From a virus, in IMG/VR virus record IMGVR_UViG_3300021379_000903, positions 1 through 26,552 of that record: DNA of 26,552 nucleotides. One strand, given 5' to 3'. Shown here in pieces: positions 17,564 through 24,659 of the stretch. Positions within the stretch are counted from its first letter, which is position 1. Each line of letters begins with the position of its first letter. A model generated the notes under the pieces. That model did not search any database. It worked only from the letters and a program-made list of their open reading frames with translations, and was not told where the DNA came from. The translations under genes were made by a program, and so were the position numbers.

Positions 17564-19711
17564 ATGGCCATTAATATACAAGAAATACTACACCCTAGTG
17601 ATTCGGACGCTATTAAGTTTGAGAAGATAAACTATAACTTCGACCAGATTGTTGCGAACGGAGGTGGTCCTACTGGTCAGAAAGGTAACCAGGGTATACA
17701 AGGTTCCAAGGGTAATGTAGGTGCTAAAGGCCAAAAAGGTGACCTGGGTGAAAAGGGTGAAACTGGAGCAACTACCTCACGTTGGGAAGTTATCACAGTT
17801 AATCCAGACTCAGCTGGAACTTATTCTATATTAAAACCAAAATTATTAACGGATGATATACATCCACATGTTTGGTTAGGCGATCAATCATTCAATGAAA
17901 ATACAGGTGCTAATGGACAAACTGACATTAGAGCCACTATAACTATAGGTAAAAACGCACAGGGTACTGCCGGCTACGACTCAGATGAGTATGTCAGATT
18001 TTGGCATGGTACCGATCTATTAGGCAACGATGTTTCAATCGATATGCAGTCGACTGATATAAGTGCTGATAATTCAGTTAGATATGAGTTTGGTAAATCA
18101 TTTGACATTGGTACAGGACCAACAGTTGAGTTCAAAGCTAGCTTTGATAAATTTACAATCGCACCGACTTCTACTTTTAAAGTACCCGTTGTAGGGGGAG
18201 TTGATGCTGCTGGCCAACAGCCAGAAGCTGGTCTAGTTAGATATAATACAGACACGAATGTTTTTGAAGGTGGTGTATTTGATGGTGTTCAAACTACTTG
18301 GACGTCATTCTGTATGGCTCCATGTGGACAGGGTACTGCTAACTACTCTATCTCAATTGACCCGGCCGGAGACTTAAGCGTAAACGAAGTAGGTACAGAA
18401 AGTGGTAACTCAGTATCTTTTACACCAGCGGATGATGTAGAAGTAGACGCGTTTGGTGAAACATGGGTAGATACAACGACAAGTACGACGACGACTAGTA
18501 CGACAACAACAAGTACAACGTCTACAACAAGTACGACGTCAACTACGACCGGCGCACCATCATACTCACATACACTAACGTTTGATGCTGGAGATGTCAT
18601 GGCCGCGTGTGACAGTAGCACACAATACACGTTATGGAGTGGCGATCAGACATTAAATGGAAACTCAGTTTTCTGGTCAGATTCAGATCTATCAGAATTC
18701 ACAACACCAGCGGGTTGGTATTCAAACGGCACTCTGGGTTGGTTAATCACTAACAGTGCAGGAGGATCTGTTACTGCTACAGACACATGTGAATACACGG
18801 CTACTTGGAATATTACAGAGCAAATTGTTAACGGTAAAGCGTATGCGACTCAACATTCTACTACTGAGACTACACAGATTTCAGCATCTGCTGCTCCAGG
18901 TAATCAGGCTGAAGCAACAGTGTGGGTTGGAGGTAATGATGCAGCATACTTGTTAACGGCACAGGATATGACTGGGTATAGCACCACGTTAGGTGTATCT
19001 TCTCTTGGTGATGATACTACTAACAATAGCGGTGAAAATAGAGTACCTATTACTGTATCAGTTACAATGGGCAACTCAGATGTATCAGGAACATTAACAC
19101 TAGAAGGTTCTGCTACGCTAACGTCTTATACAGTGTACTACATTAACGGTACAACCGATCAATATGGAACTTGTCAGTTAGTTGGAAATAATAAAGCAGC
19201 TACATATACCTCGAGTAGTGCAAATAATTGGAGTGTAATATCAAATGCTATTGTCGCCGATGATGACTATGCGGGATCGCCTGGTGTTTGGTTTAAGGTT
19301 GTTAGCTCAAATGAGCCTGGCTTCCAGTGGGCTAATCGCGTGGCCAACGACAGCGCACCACATTATGGAGGAACTGATTGTTCTACTGTGACGAACGGAA
19401 CAAATTATACTTATGATAACCCGAACAGCAATATAGCCGCAAATCTTGTATACTACAACTTAGATGGTACTAATGGTAGCGTACGAGCTAACCTGTCATC
19501 TCCAATTGGAGGCGGTTACCCGACCGGTCCTAGGACAGAGTGTTCTTTAGACGTGAGTGCGGGAGCTCCGGAGCTCCCATTCTTTACAGAACTGAATAAT
19601 TACTGTAACGACGCGACGGAAACATGGCCATGTAGTAATTCTGGAATCAATCATATAAACCCTCCAGGTTCGAGTATCCAGGCCAATGGCACGAGCTGTA
19701 ATATAGGTTAA
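17564..19711 (+). CDS. Collagen-like tail fibre / receptor-binding protein
   Basis: A 715-aa fibre protein. Residues 1-34 are a docking-like module (IQEILHPSDSD ... KINYNFDQI), similar to the start of the protein at 3045. Residues 35-70 are twelve uninterrupted Gly-x-y collagen-type triplets (GPTGQKGNQGIQGSKG...), expected to form a trimeric shaft. Residues 71-250 are beta-rich and end with the fibre motif GLVRYNTDTNVFEGG. Residues 304-329 are a Thr/Ser linker followed by GAP. Residues 349-409 are a Cys-bounded module (SEFTTPAGWYSNGT) also found in the giant protein. The last 300 residues are Asn/Thr/Ser-rich and include several Cys residues, consistent with a variable receptor-binding tip. 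It starts four bases after the giant gene. Host-receptor binding is inferred from architecture. Confidence 0.8.
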   Translation: MAINIQEILHPSDSDAIKFEKINYNFDQIVANGGGPTGQKGNQGIQGSKGNVGAKGQKGDLGEKGETGATTSRWEVITVNPDSAGTYSILKPKLLTDDIHPHVWLGDQSFNENTGANGQTDIRATITIGKNAQGTAGYDSDEYVRFWHGTDLLGNDVSIDMQSTDISADNSVRYEFGKSFDIGTGPTVEFKASFDKFTIAPTSTFKVPVVGGVDAAGQQPEAGLVRYNTDTNVFEGGVFDGVQTTWTSFCMAPCGQGTANYSISIDPAGDLSVNEVGTESGNSVSFTPADDVEVDAFGETWVDTTTSTTTTSTTTTSTTSTTSTTSTTTGAPSYSHTLTFDAGDVMAACDSSTQYTLWSGDQTLNGNSVFWSDSDLSEFTTPAGWYSNGTLGWLITNSAGGSVTATDTCEYTATWNITEQIVNGKAYATQHSTTETTQISASAAPGNQAEATVWVGGNDAAYLLTAQDMTGYSTTLGVSSLGDDTTNNSGENRVPITVSVTMGNSDVSGTLTLEGSATLTSYTVYYINGTTDQYGTCQLVGNNKAATYTSSSANNWSVISNAIVADDDYAGSPGVWFKVVSSNEPGFQWANRVANDSAPHYGGTDCSTVTNGTNYTYDNPNSNIAANLVYYNLDGTNGSVRANLSSPIGGGYPTGPRTECSLDVSAGAPELPFFTELNNYCNDATETWPCSNSGINHINPPGSSIQANGTSCNIG
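18473..18550 (+). repeat. ACN triplet repeat coding a second Thr/Ser linker
   Basis: Twenty-six codons encode only Thr and Ser (residues 304-329 of the collagen-like fibre), followed by GGCGCACCA (GAP). It includes near-repeats of ACAAGTACGACG. The preceding Asp-Thr-Thr fits the D-(S/T)-(A/I/L/V/M/T) O-glycosylation signal known in Bacteroidetes, but whether it is used is unknown. Confidence 0.85.
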
Positions 19712-19717
19712 TAAAAT

Positions 19718-20527
19718 ATGAAGGATAAAATAAAAAACATACTCTCAAACAGGACTCTAGTGACATTTATCGCTGGAGCTCTTGTCGTATTATTGTTCTT
19801 TAGGCAATGTAACCAGATTTCAAATCTAAAACAAGATGTGAAATTTGCACAAGAGGATGCTGATAGAAACTTAAATAACTTTAAGGCAGCACAAGACTCA
19901 GTTACTATCTTAAGAAACGATAACGGCGATCAGTTAGCTGAGATTAGATCTTATGAATTTGATCTATCAAAGCTACAAGAGAGTCAGAAGGATTTAACAA
20001 AGAAGTACCAGAAGGCACTTGCGTTAAATAAGGATTTGAAAGAGGTTAACTCACTGATTTCTGCAGAGTTAGAGATTAAAGATAGCCTGGACGTAACGAC
20101 AACTACAGAGACGATTGATACTACTACAACTAAAATTACTTTCAGCTCAGAGAAAGATTTTGGTAATGGTAACTCAAGAATTTTATCTGGGTTCTCGACG
20201 ATAAAATATGACTTTGGACAATTTAAAGTTTTACAAAGTGAATTTGAATTAAAACAAACACTAAGCCTAATGGCTGCGATTGAAGCGGGTGAGGATGGAG
20301 CAGATAGACTAAAACTATCTACATCATATCCTGGTTTAGTGATTAAAGATATTGAAAATATTAATTTAGTCAATACTAGATTGAACAGAAGAGACGAGAA
20401 GAAATCAAGATGGTTAATCGGCTTTGGTGTTGGATATGGTGTTAACTTAAATAACGATCAGGTGATTAGCACCGGGCCTTCAATAGGCGTGGGACTTTAC
20501 TGGTCACCTAAATTTTTACAATTTTAA
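19718..20527 (+). CDS. Membrane-anchored coiled-coil protein, spanin-like candidate
   Basis: A 269-aa protein. Residues 1-11 are Lys-rich and residues about 12-27 form one hydrophobic segment (TLVTFIAGALVVLLFF), giving a likely N-in, C-out inner-membrane anchor. Residues 33-125 are a long charged coiled coil. Residues 126-140 are Thr-rich (DVTTTTETIDTTTT). The C-terminal 40 residues are glycine/aromatic and strand-like (WLIGFGVGYGVNL ... GPSIGVGLYWSPKFLQF) and end in Phe, as outer-membrane beta proteins do. This layout would suit a one-piece spanin that bridges the envelope in lysis, but no lipobox is present and no lysin is next to it. A tail-associated membrane protein is the alternative. 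It starts six bases after the fibre gene. Confidence 0.6.
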   Translation: MKDKIKNILSNRTLVTFIAGALVVLLFFRQCNQISNLKQDVKFAQEDADRNLNNFKAAQDSVTILRNDNGDQLAEIRSYEFDLSKLQESQKDLTKKYQKALALNKDLKEVNSLISAELEIKDSLDVTTTTETIDTTTTKITFSSEKDFGNGNSRILSGFSTIKYDFGQFKVLQSEFELKQTLSLMAAIEAGEDGADRLKLSTSYPGLVIKDIENINLVNTRLNRRDEKKSRWLIGFGVGYGVNLNNDQVISTGPSIGVGLYWSPKFLQF

Positions 20528-20530
20528 AAC

Positions 20531-22615
20531 ATGGCGCAGTCATCTAGATATTTTAAGATAGACCAAGACATCTTACTTGAGTTTATCTACCACGATCAGG
20601 GTAACCCGGAACCATATCGTATTGAAGTAGACGATAACGGTAGCGAGGTTATGTTCTTGGACGTGGAGCAGGGTAATCCATTTGGAACCAGACACTTGAT
20701 TAACGAGTTGGGTTCTGCTGTGGTGAACTTTGATGTAACAGAAGTATCTGGTTATCTGGCTGTTGAAAACTTTGCAGCTAGAACTTTACTACTGCAAAAT
20801 GGTAAGACATATAAGTTTGACTTAAGTGCTTTAACTAATCCAGCTGATTTTGCGATTAGCGGTGCGTTAGGTATTTACTCTTTCTCTCCAGTGACTAATA
20901 TCGCTGAATATACACCAACTCAAAATGGCACAGTAGAATATTCTTATCCTGGGTTAATAGGTGGTAAAGCGATCGTTGATACTAGAGCTAACCCTCTATT
21001 TGCTTCTCCAGACGAAGCAACCGGTAATGATATTAACCAAACTATTGGTAGATACCATGCAGTTAATGTACCTGGTGATGATAAAACTAAATATGCTTTA
21101 CTAGGTTACGACTCGACTGGCGACTACGAGATGCATAACTTTATTAACAGATCAATAGATTGGACTGGCTCAAAAGAGAACGACCTATTGAACTACCAGA
21201 CTGAAGCAACTGCAAATATCAACTATATACAGTATGATACTGTTAGACTACACTTAAGATCTGGATTTAGTTTTGCAGCAAGGGGTTACGAGGGCTTTCT
21301 ATTCGAGGTAACTACTGAAAGAAATACTAGAGTCAAAAACTTCTTAACTCAGTTAGTCTACTTAAATCAAAGTAACTATGAGTTCTCAAACCCTAAACCA
21401 TTTATTTTAGGTGAGACTCTGTGGTCTAAGTATATTAATATTAAAATCCCATCGTTAATCGGACAGAACCAAGAGTTCTTAGATAGATTCTACGGTGATG
21501 GTACAGTAGGCTCAAGTGATATAAATGAATTCTCTAACTACGGTATAGCCTTTAAGCTACTAGATAAATTAGAGACTGTTAATGGTTTCGACTACGTTTA
21601 TACAGGAGAAGAGAATGTATTTACAGTATCTAGAGAAGATGAGTACGCTGATTTTACAGTAGCGGTTGAAGACGCTGATGACGGAGATTACTTTAAAATC
21701 TACGGTGAGAAGGATAATTCAATCTCTGGGTTTGAGAGTAATTTACTGAATAGAATTCAAACTAGCTCAGATGATATTGTTGTTATTTATGAGATTGAGG
21801 TGTTCGAGCAAGTGGGTACTTCTTTTATTAAGACTTCCGATACGACTTTTACACAGTATGAAGACTTTAGCACACCTATCGTCTTTAGACCTGTAATTTC
21901 AAACGCTAATGTTGCTGTCAACTTTTCGATCGACGTAACGATGAGAATTTACAATCAAACAGATAATACTCAGATTGTAAAGAAAGCAGCGTTAACTGTA
22001 AACCACCCAGCAAAATATGGTAAGAAGTTATCTTCATTAAAGATTGATAATCCAAATATATTAACTGAAGTCTATAACGTACTACCTAGTCTGACTTCAA
22101 ATAAAACAATTTCAGGGTTTATCACTGATAACCTGCCTAGATCTGTTAAATACGTACCGACATTCATTGAAAGACATAATGTTATTGCTTCAAGCACTAG
22201 AGTAGATTTAACTGGATTGAGCTCAGGCAGTGGCGCAGGCGCTGGTATGTATGCTGACGTTGAAGAGTTAGAAACATCTGAGTTTGTTAACGAGGGAGAC
22301 CTATCGATTACAATACCTCCCTTTGCTACTTATATTAAATTTGTAGTTGCTAAGAAAAGAGGTGATGATTTCGAATTAGTAAACTTTGAAAACTCTGAGT
22401 TAGTTATTCTAACCTTTAATGATGGTAAAACAAAATTGAAGTTCAACCACGTCTATAACAAGGATATTGATATGGGTAAAGGTGAGGTCTTATTTAAGAT
22501 TAACGAACAGAATGCAAACACTATCAGAGGTATGCAAAACCGTGATTTCTATATTAGTTTAGATAACGGTGCTGATGAGTCGATGGTTACTAAAGGTAAA
22601 TTTACTCTTGGATAA
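20531..22615 (+). CDS. Virion structural protein, beta-rich
   Basis: A 694-aa protein without signal peptide, enzyme motif or coiled coil. It opens MAQSSRYFKIDQDILLEFIY and is mostly beta-type throughout. It contains segments such as SFAARGYEGFLFEVTTERN (about 250-270) and an Ig-like region (about 420-490, SFIKTSDTTFTQYEDF ... VNFSIDVTMRIYNQT). Residues 566-573 form a glycine-rich loop GSGAGAGM followed by YA, nearly the same as a loop in the 1233-aa protein. Its stop overlaps the next ATG by one base (TAATG), suggesting translational coupling to the tail-tube-fold protein. I infer a tail or baseplate component. The precise role is unknown. Confidence 0.7.
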   Translation: MAQSSRYFKIDQDILLEFIYHDQGNPEPYRIEVDDNGSEVMFLDVEQGNPFGTRHLINELGSAVVNFDVTEVSGYLAVENFAARTLLLQNGKTYKFDLSALTNPADFAISGALGIYSFSPVTNIAEYTPTQNGTVEYSYPGLIGGKAIVDTRANPLFASPDEATGNDINQTIGRYHAVNVPGDDKTKYALLGYDSTGDYEMHNFINRSIDWTGSKENDLLNYQTEATANINYIQYDTVRLHLRSGFSFAARGYEGFLFEVTTERNTRVKNFLTQLVYLNQSNYEFSNPKPFILGETLWSKYINIKIPSLIGQNQEFLDRFYGDGTVGSSDINEFSNYGIAFKLLDKLETVNGFDYVYTGEENVFTVSREDEYADFTVAVEDADDGDYFKIYGEKDNSISGFESNLLNRIQTSSDDIVVIYEIEVFEQVGTSFIKTSDTTFTQYEDFSTPIVFRPVISNANVAVNFSIDVTMRIYNQTDNTQIVKKAALTVNHPAKYGKKLSSLKIDNPNILTEVYNVLPSLTSNKTISGFITDNLPRSVKYVPTFIERHNVIASSTRVDLTGLSSGSGAGAGMYADVEELETSEFVNEGDLSITIPPFATYIKFVVAKKRGDDFELVNFENSELVILTFNDGKTKLKFNHVYNKDIDMGKGEVLFKINEQNANTIRGMQNRDFYISLDNGADESMVTKGKFTLG

Positions 22616-23166
22616 TGATATTAAATAGCAGAAATAACTCATTCGATTTTAGATTTCCTAGAGGCTTTATTCCAACTGAAGTAGCTGAGAAATATAAGAA
22701 GTATTTGAACAGAGTACCTGGTGGTCTGTTAGCAGAGCCAGTGGATTTTGTCAACTACTCTATTCAGGGTGTTAACATTCCTGGTATTACGTTTGACCCG
22801 GTTACTCAAGCGGATAACGATGGAACAACAAGATACCACAGAGGTGCAGTGCCAATTCAAAACACAATTGCTAGAGAGTTTACAGTCACATTTCAATTAC
22901 TAGATGGTTTTATTAACTACTGGATTATGATGGACACTCTACTGTACTATTATGCTAGAAGTACTGAACAGCCATATATCGAACCGTTCACACTAAGAAT
23001 CTTAGACGCGGAAGGTGCATCTGTGGCTTTCATGAAATTTGAAAAAATAATTCTAAACTCTATTAACGAGTTAAATCTAAACATGGCTGAGAATGTAGCA
23101 GACTTCTCTACATTTGAGTGTAATTTCTTTTACAATAAAATGAGCCTGGATTTAGAGATAGATTAA
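22615..23166 (+). CDS. Tail tube-fold protein (gp19/gp54-like tube or tube initiator)
   Basis: A 183-aa protein with features of the contractile-tail tube fold. It opens FDFRFPRGFIPTEVAEKYKKY. The middle has alternating strands (VNIPGITFDPV; EFTVTFQLLDGFINYWIMMD), and the C-terminal part has the pattern L-x-I-L-D-A-E-G ... I-x-L-N-S-I-N-E-L-N-L ... F-x-T-F-E-C-N-F-F-Y-N. In tube proteins the last two elements are the strand that sets the lumen and the closing strand. T4 gp19, gp48 and gp54 share this fold. Length (T4 gp19 is 163 aa) and its place next to baseplate genes fit either a tube protein or a tube initiator/cap. The choice cannot be made from sequence alone. Translationally coupled to the upstream gene by a 1-bp overlap. 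Confidence 0.62.
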   Translation: MILNSRNNSFDFRFPRGFIPTEVAEKYKKYLNRVPGGLLAEPVDFVNYSIQGVNIPGITFDPVTQADNDGTTRYHRGAVPIQNTIAREFTVTFQLLDGFINYWIMMDTLLYYYARSTEQPYIEPFTLRILDAEGASVAFMKFEKIILNSINELNLNMAENVADFSTFECNFFYNKMSLDLEID

Positions 23167-23180
23167 AAGATATATACATT

Positions 23181-23552
23181 ATGAAAACATTTAATGATTA
23201 CTTAGTTGAACAACAAATCACAGAGACTGATATGCAACTCTTACAAGAGGGATTACAGTCAGAGTGGACTCCTGAATTAGAGGAAAAAGTTGACCAAGCT
23301 CTAGAAGAGTTTGTAAGACAATATCACAATGAAAAGACTGGTGAATTTGATTTAGACAGACTAGAAGAAGATATTCTAAATGAAGGTCTACTAGGTTCAA
23401 TCATCGGTGGTTTAACTGGTTTCGCGTTAGGAAAATCTGTTGGTAAGATGATTGCTAAAGTACTAGGTATTCAGAAAGGTATATTCTACGATCTATTAAC
23501 CTCCAGACTAGTTGGTGCCGCTCTAGGTGCTGCGTTTGGTAAAAGATTCTAA
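23181..23552 (+). CDS. Probable internal head protein with capsid-targeting N-terminus and glycine-zipper C-terminus
   Basis: A 123-aa protein. It begins MKTFNDYLVEQ, close to the capsid-targeting sequence of T4 internal proteins (MKTYQEFIAE). Two sites fit the T4 gp21 protease rule (L/I-x-E before G/A): LQE-G at residues 21-24 and LNE-G at 66-69. Between them lies an acidic helical region (residues 25-68). After the second site, a 55-residue hydrophobic, cationic stretch is rich in small-residue zippers (GSIIGGLTGFALGKSVGK; LVGAALGAAFGKRF). I infer packaging into the prohead, cleavage, and release of a membrane-active or DNA-associated peptide. It starts 14 bases after the tail-tube-fold gene in an AT-rich leader. 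The alternative is an unprocessed small membrane protein. Confidence 0.6.
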   Translation: MKTFNDYLVEQQITETDMQLLQEGLQSEWTPELEEKVDQALEEFVRQYHNEKTGEFDLDRLEEDILNEGLLGSIIGGLTGFALGKSVGKMIAKVLGIQKGIFYDLLTSRLVGAALGAAFGKRF

Positions 23553-24225
23553 TTTGAATTTAGTTACTGTTGACTTCTCGCTTAATTCCCCTGGTATCTG
23601 TATCTGGTCGTCTGACACAAATAGGTATCACTTTATCTCCTATATTAAAGCTGGTTCAGGTACAAAAGCTGAACAAAAGCGACAAGAAGAAATAGGTACA
23701 TTTGAAGACGTAACCCTAGTCCACCAACCTGATTGGAAACTAGTTGTCGGTGACTACTCTAAGAACGAGTTCGCAAAAATCAAGAGATACATTAAGACTG
23801 CTGATGACATCATTAATCTGATTGTCAATATCACACAGACCAAACAAGATTATCATATTGCATTCGAGGGTACATCATACGGTTCTAAAATGGGAACTAA
23901 TAATATGATTGACATGGCTGCAGGTGCTGCTATTCTAAAAGAGCAAATGATTGCTCAGCTCGACGTCAAAAATCTACTGACCGTTGCACCTACTACAATT
24001 AAGAAACATGCTGGTAAAGGGAATATGAATAAGTTAGCTCTTTGGCATTCCTTTTTAGATAATGTATGTGAGAGTGATGAGTTAGCTAGCTCGCCGTTAT
24101 TTGCTTACTGTCAGAAAGAAATTGGAGAGGTGAAAAAAGTTCCGAAGCCTTTTGATGACCTTGTCGATGCCTGGTTCCTTAATCATTATTTGCTTCAGCA
24201 ACTTGGGGAAAATTTGCCAGACTAA
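23527..24225 (+). CDS. RuvC-like Holliday junction resolvase
   Basis: A RuvC/RNase H-fold nuclease that would cut four-way DNA junctions during recombination-dependent replication and packaging. All the expected acidic residues are visible, numbered from the GTG at 23527: D16 in VTVDFSLNSPG, E114 in AFEGTSYGS, and D201 and D204 in FDDLVDAWFLNHY. A basic segment (TIKKHAGKGNMNK, about 157-169) follows the second acidic motif. There is no ATG. GTG 23527 would overlap the upstream gene by 26 bp, while TTG 23554, one base after the upstream stop, puts the first catalytic Asp at residue 7, as usual for RuvC proteins, and is my preferred start. T4 itself uses the unrelated gp49 for this job. Confidence 0.82.
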   Translation: MLRLVKDSNLNLVTVDFSLNSPGICIWSSDTNRYHFISYIKAGSGTKAEQKRQEEIGTFEDVTLVHQPDWKLVVGDYSKNEFAKIKRYIKTADDIINLIVNITQTKQDYHIAFEGTSYGSKMGTNNMIDMAAGAAILKEQMIAQLDVKNLLTVAPTTIKKHAGKGNMNKLALWHSFLDNVCESDELASSPLFAYCQKEIGEVKKVPKPFDDLVDAWFLNHYLLQQLGENLPD

Positions 24226-24230
24226 CCAAA

Positions 24231-24257
24231 TCTCTGCCTTCAGTCTAGTCTCTGCCT
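24231..24257. repeat. Short direct repeat in convergent gap
   Basis: TCTCTGCCT occurs at 24231-24239 and 24249-24257, spaced by 18 bp. It lies in the 115-bp gap between the convergent resolvase and minus-strand genes. I see no clear intrinsic terminator or other feature in this gap. Confidence 0.4.
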
Positions 24258-24340
24258 ACAAGCCAACACCAGCACTACTCTTCCCTTGAGGTTAAATACA
24301 TAACTTATATGCGACTTCCCAGAAAAGGTTTCAAATCAGT

Positions 24341-24493
24341 TCAACTTTTTCTCAACTTTTTTCTTAAAGCCTCTTTTTGATCTTCTTTTCTAAGCTCCTC
24401 TTCGAGCTCACGACGCTTCCATTCACGTCTTTCCCATTCCATTTCGTCTCGTTGGCGGGATTGTGTTTCCCAAGGTCTGTGGTCCCATGACAT
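24341..24493 (-). CDS. 50-aa highly charged helical protein
   Basis: A short gene that standard length cut-offs would miss. The minus strand reads ATG at 24493 to TGA at 24341, giving MSWDHRPWETQSRQRDEMEW followed by an almost uninterrupted Arg/Lys/Glu helix (EWKRRELEEELRKEDQK...). AGGAGGTG at 24498-24505 is a near-perfect Shine-Dalgarno sequence at proper spacing, which is the main evidence that it is translated. It follows the zinc-finger gene by 15 bases on the same strand, so it is likely the last gene of a three-gene operon. Function is unknown. The charged single helix could bind protein or nucleic acid. Confidence 0.62.
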   Translation of the reverse strand: MSWDHRPWETQSRQRDEMEWERREWKRRELEEELRKEDQKEALRKKLRKS

Positions 24494-24497
24494 AGGG

Positions 24498-24505
24498 CAC
24501 CTCCT
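24498..24505 (-). promoter_or_regulatory. Strong Shine-Dalgarno site
   Basis: On the minus strand AGGAGGTG lies four bases before the ATG at 24493. Almost all other starts in the window lack such a site, so this one both supports the small gene and stands out. Confidence 0.7.
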
Positions 24506-24508
24506 ATT

Positions 24509-24658
24509 TTAGTTATTGAGTGTAAGTTTAATTCTTTCAGGGATGACGACAGTGAAGTTACAAGTATCACAACATCTACCCTCTTCTTTGACGGGAGCAG
24601 GATTGTGTCCCCACTCGTCTAAGATTTCTCCATTACATATTATGCAATTATCTTCCAT
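24509..24658 (-). CDS. Small double CxxC zinc-finger-like protein
   Basis: A 49-aa protein with Cys pairs at residues 5/8 (CIIC) and 29/30/33 (RCCDTC), which would bind one zinc ion. Between them is the motif EWGHNPAPVKEEGRCC. The form C-x-x-C ... GHNPAP ... GRCC-x-x-CN ... VIPERI recurs as a small protein of unknown role in many phages. The start is set at the ATG at 24658: a longer frame exists upstream, but it would overlap the neighbouring gene, while this ATG follows that gene's TAA by a single base. Likely translationally coupled to the upstream 96-aa gene. Function unknown. Confidence 0.75.
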   Translation of the reverse strand: MEDNCIICNGEILDEWGHNPAPVKEEGRCCDTCNFTVVIPERIKLTLNN

Positions 24659-24659
24659 A

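Noticed and set aside
18343-18630. Minus-strand open frame with Val-rich product
   Set aside because: Same cause: the antisense of the second Thr linker inside the collagen-like fibre gene.
24226-24340. Intrinsic terminator between the convergent resolvase and minus-strand genes
   Set aside because: I could not find a GC-rich stem followed by a T-run. The T-rich stretch at 24346-24364 lies inside the end of the 50-codon gene and has no adjacent stem.
24364-24570. Minus-strand 68-codon open frame
   Set aside because: It overlaps two better-supported genes in another frame (the zinc-finger gene and the 50-codon gene with a strong Shine-Dalgarno site), and its product has no recognisable features.
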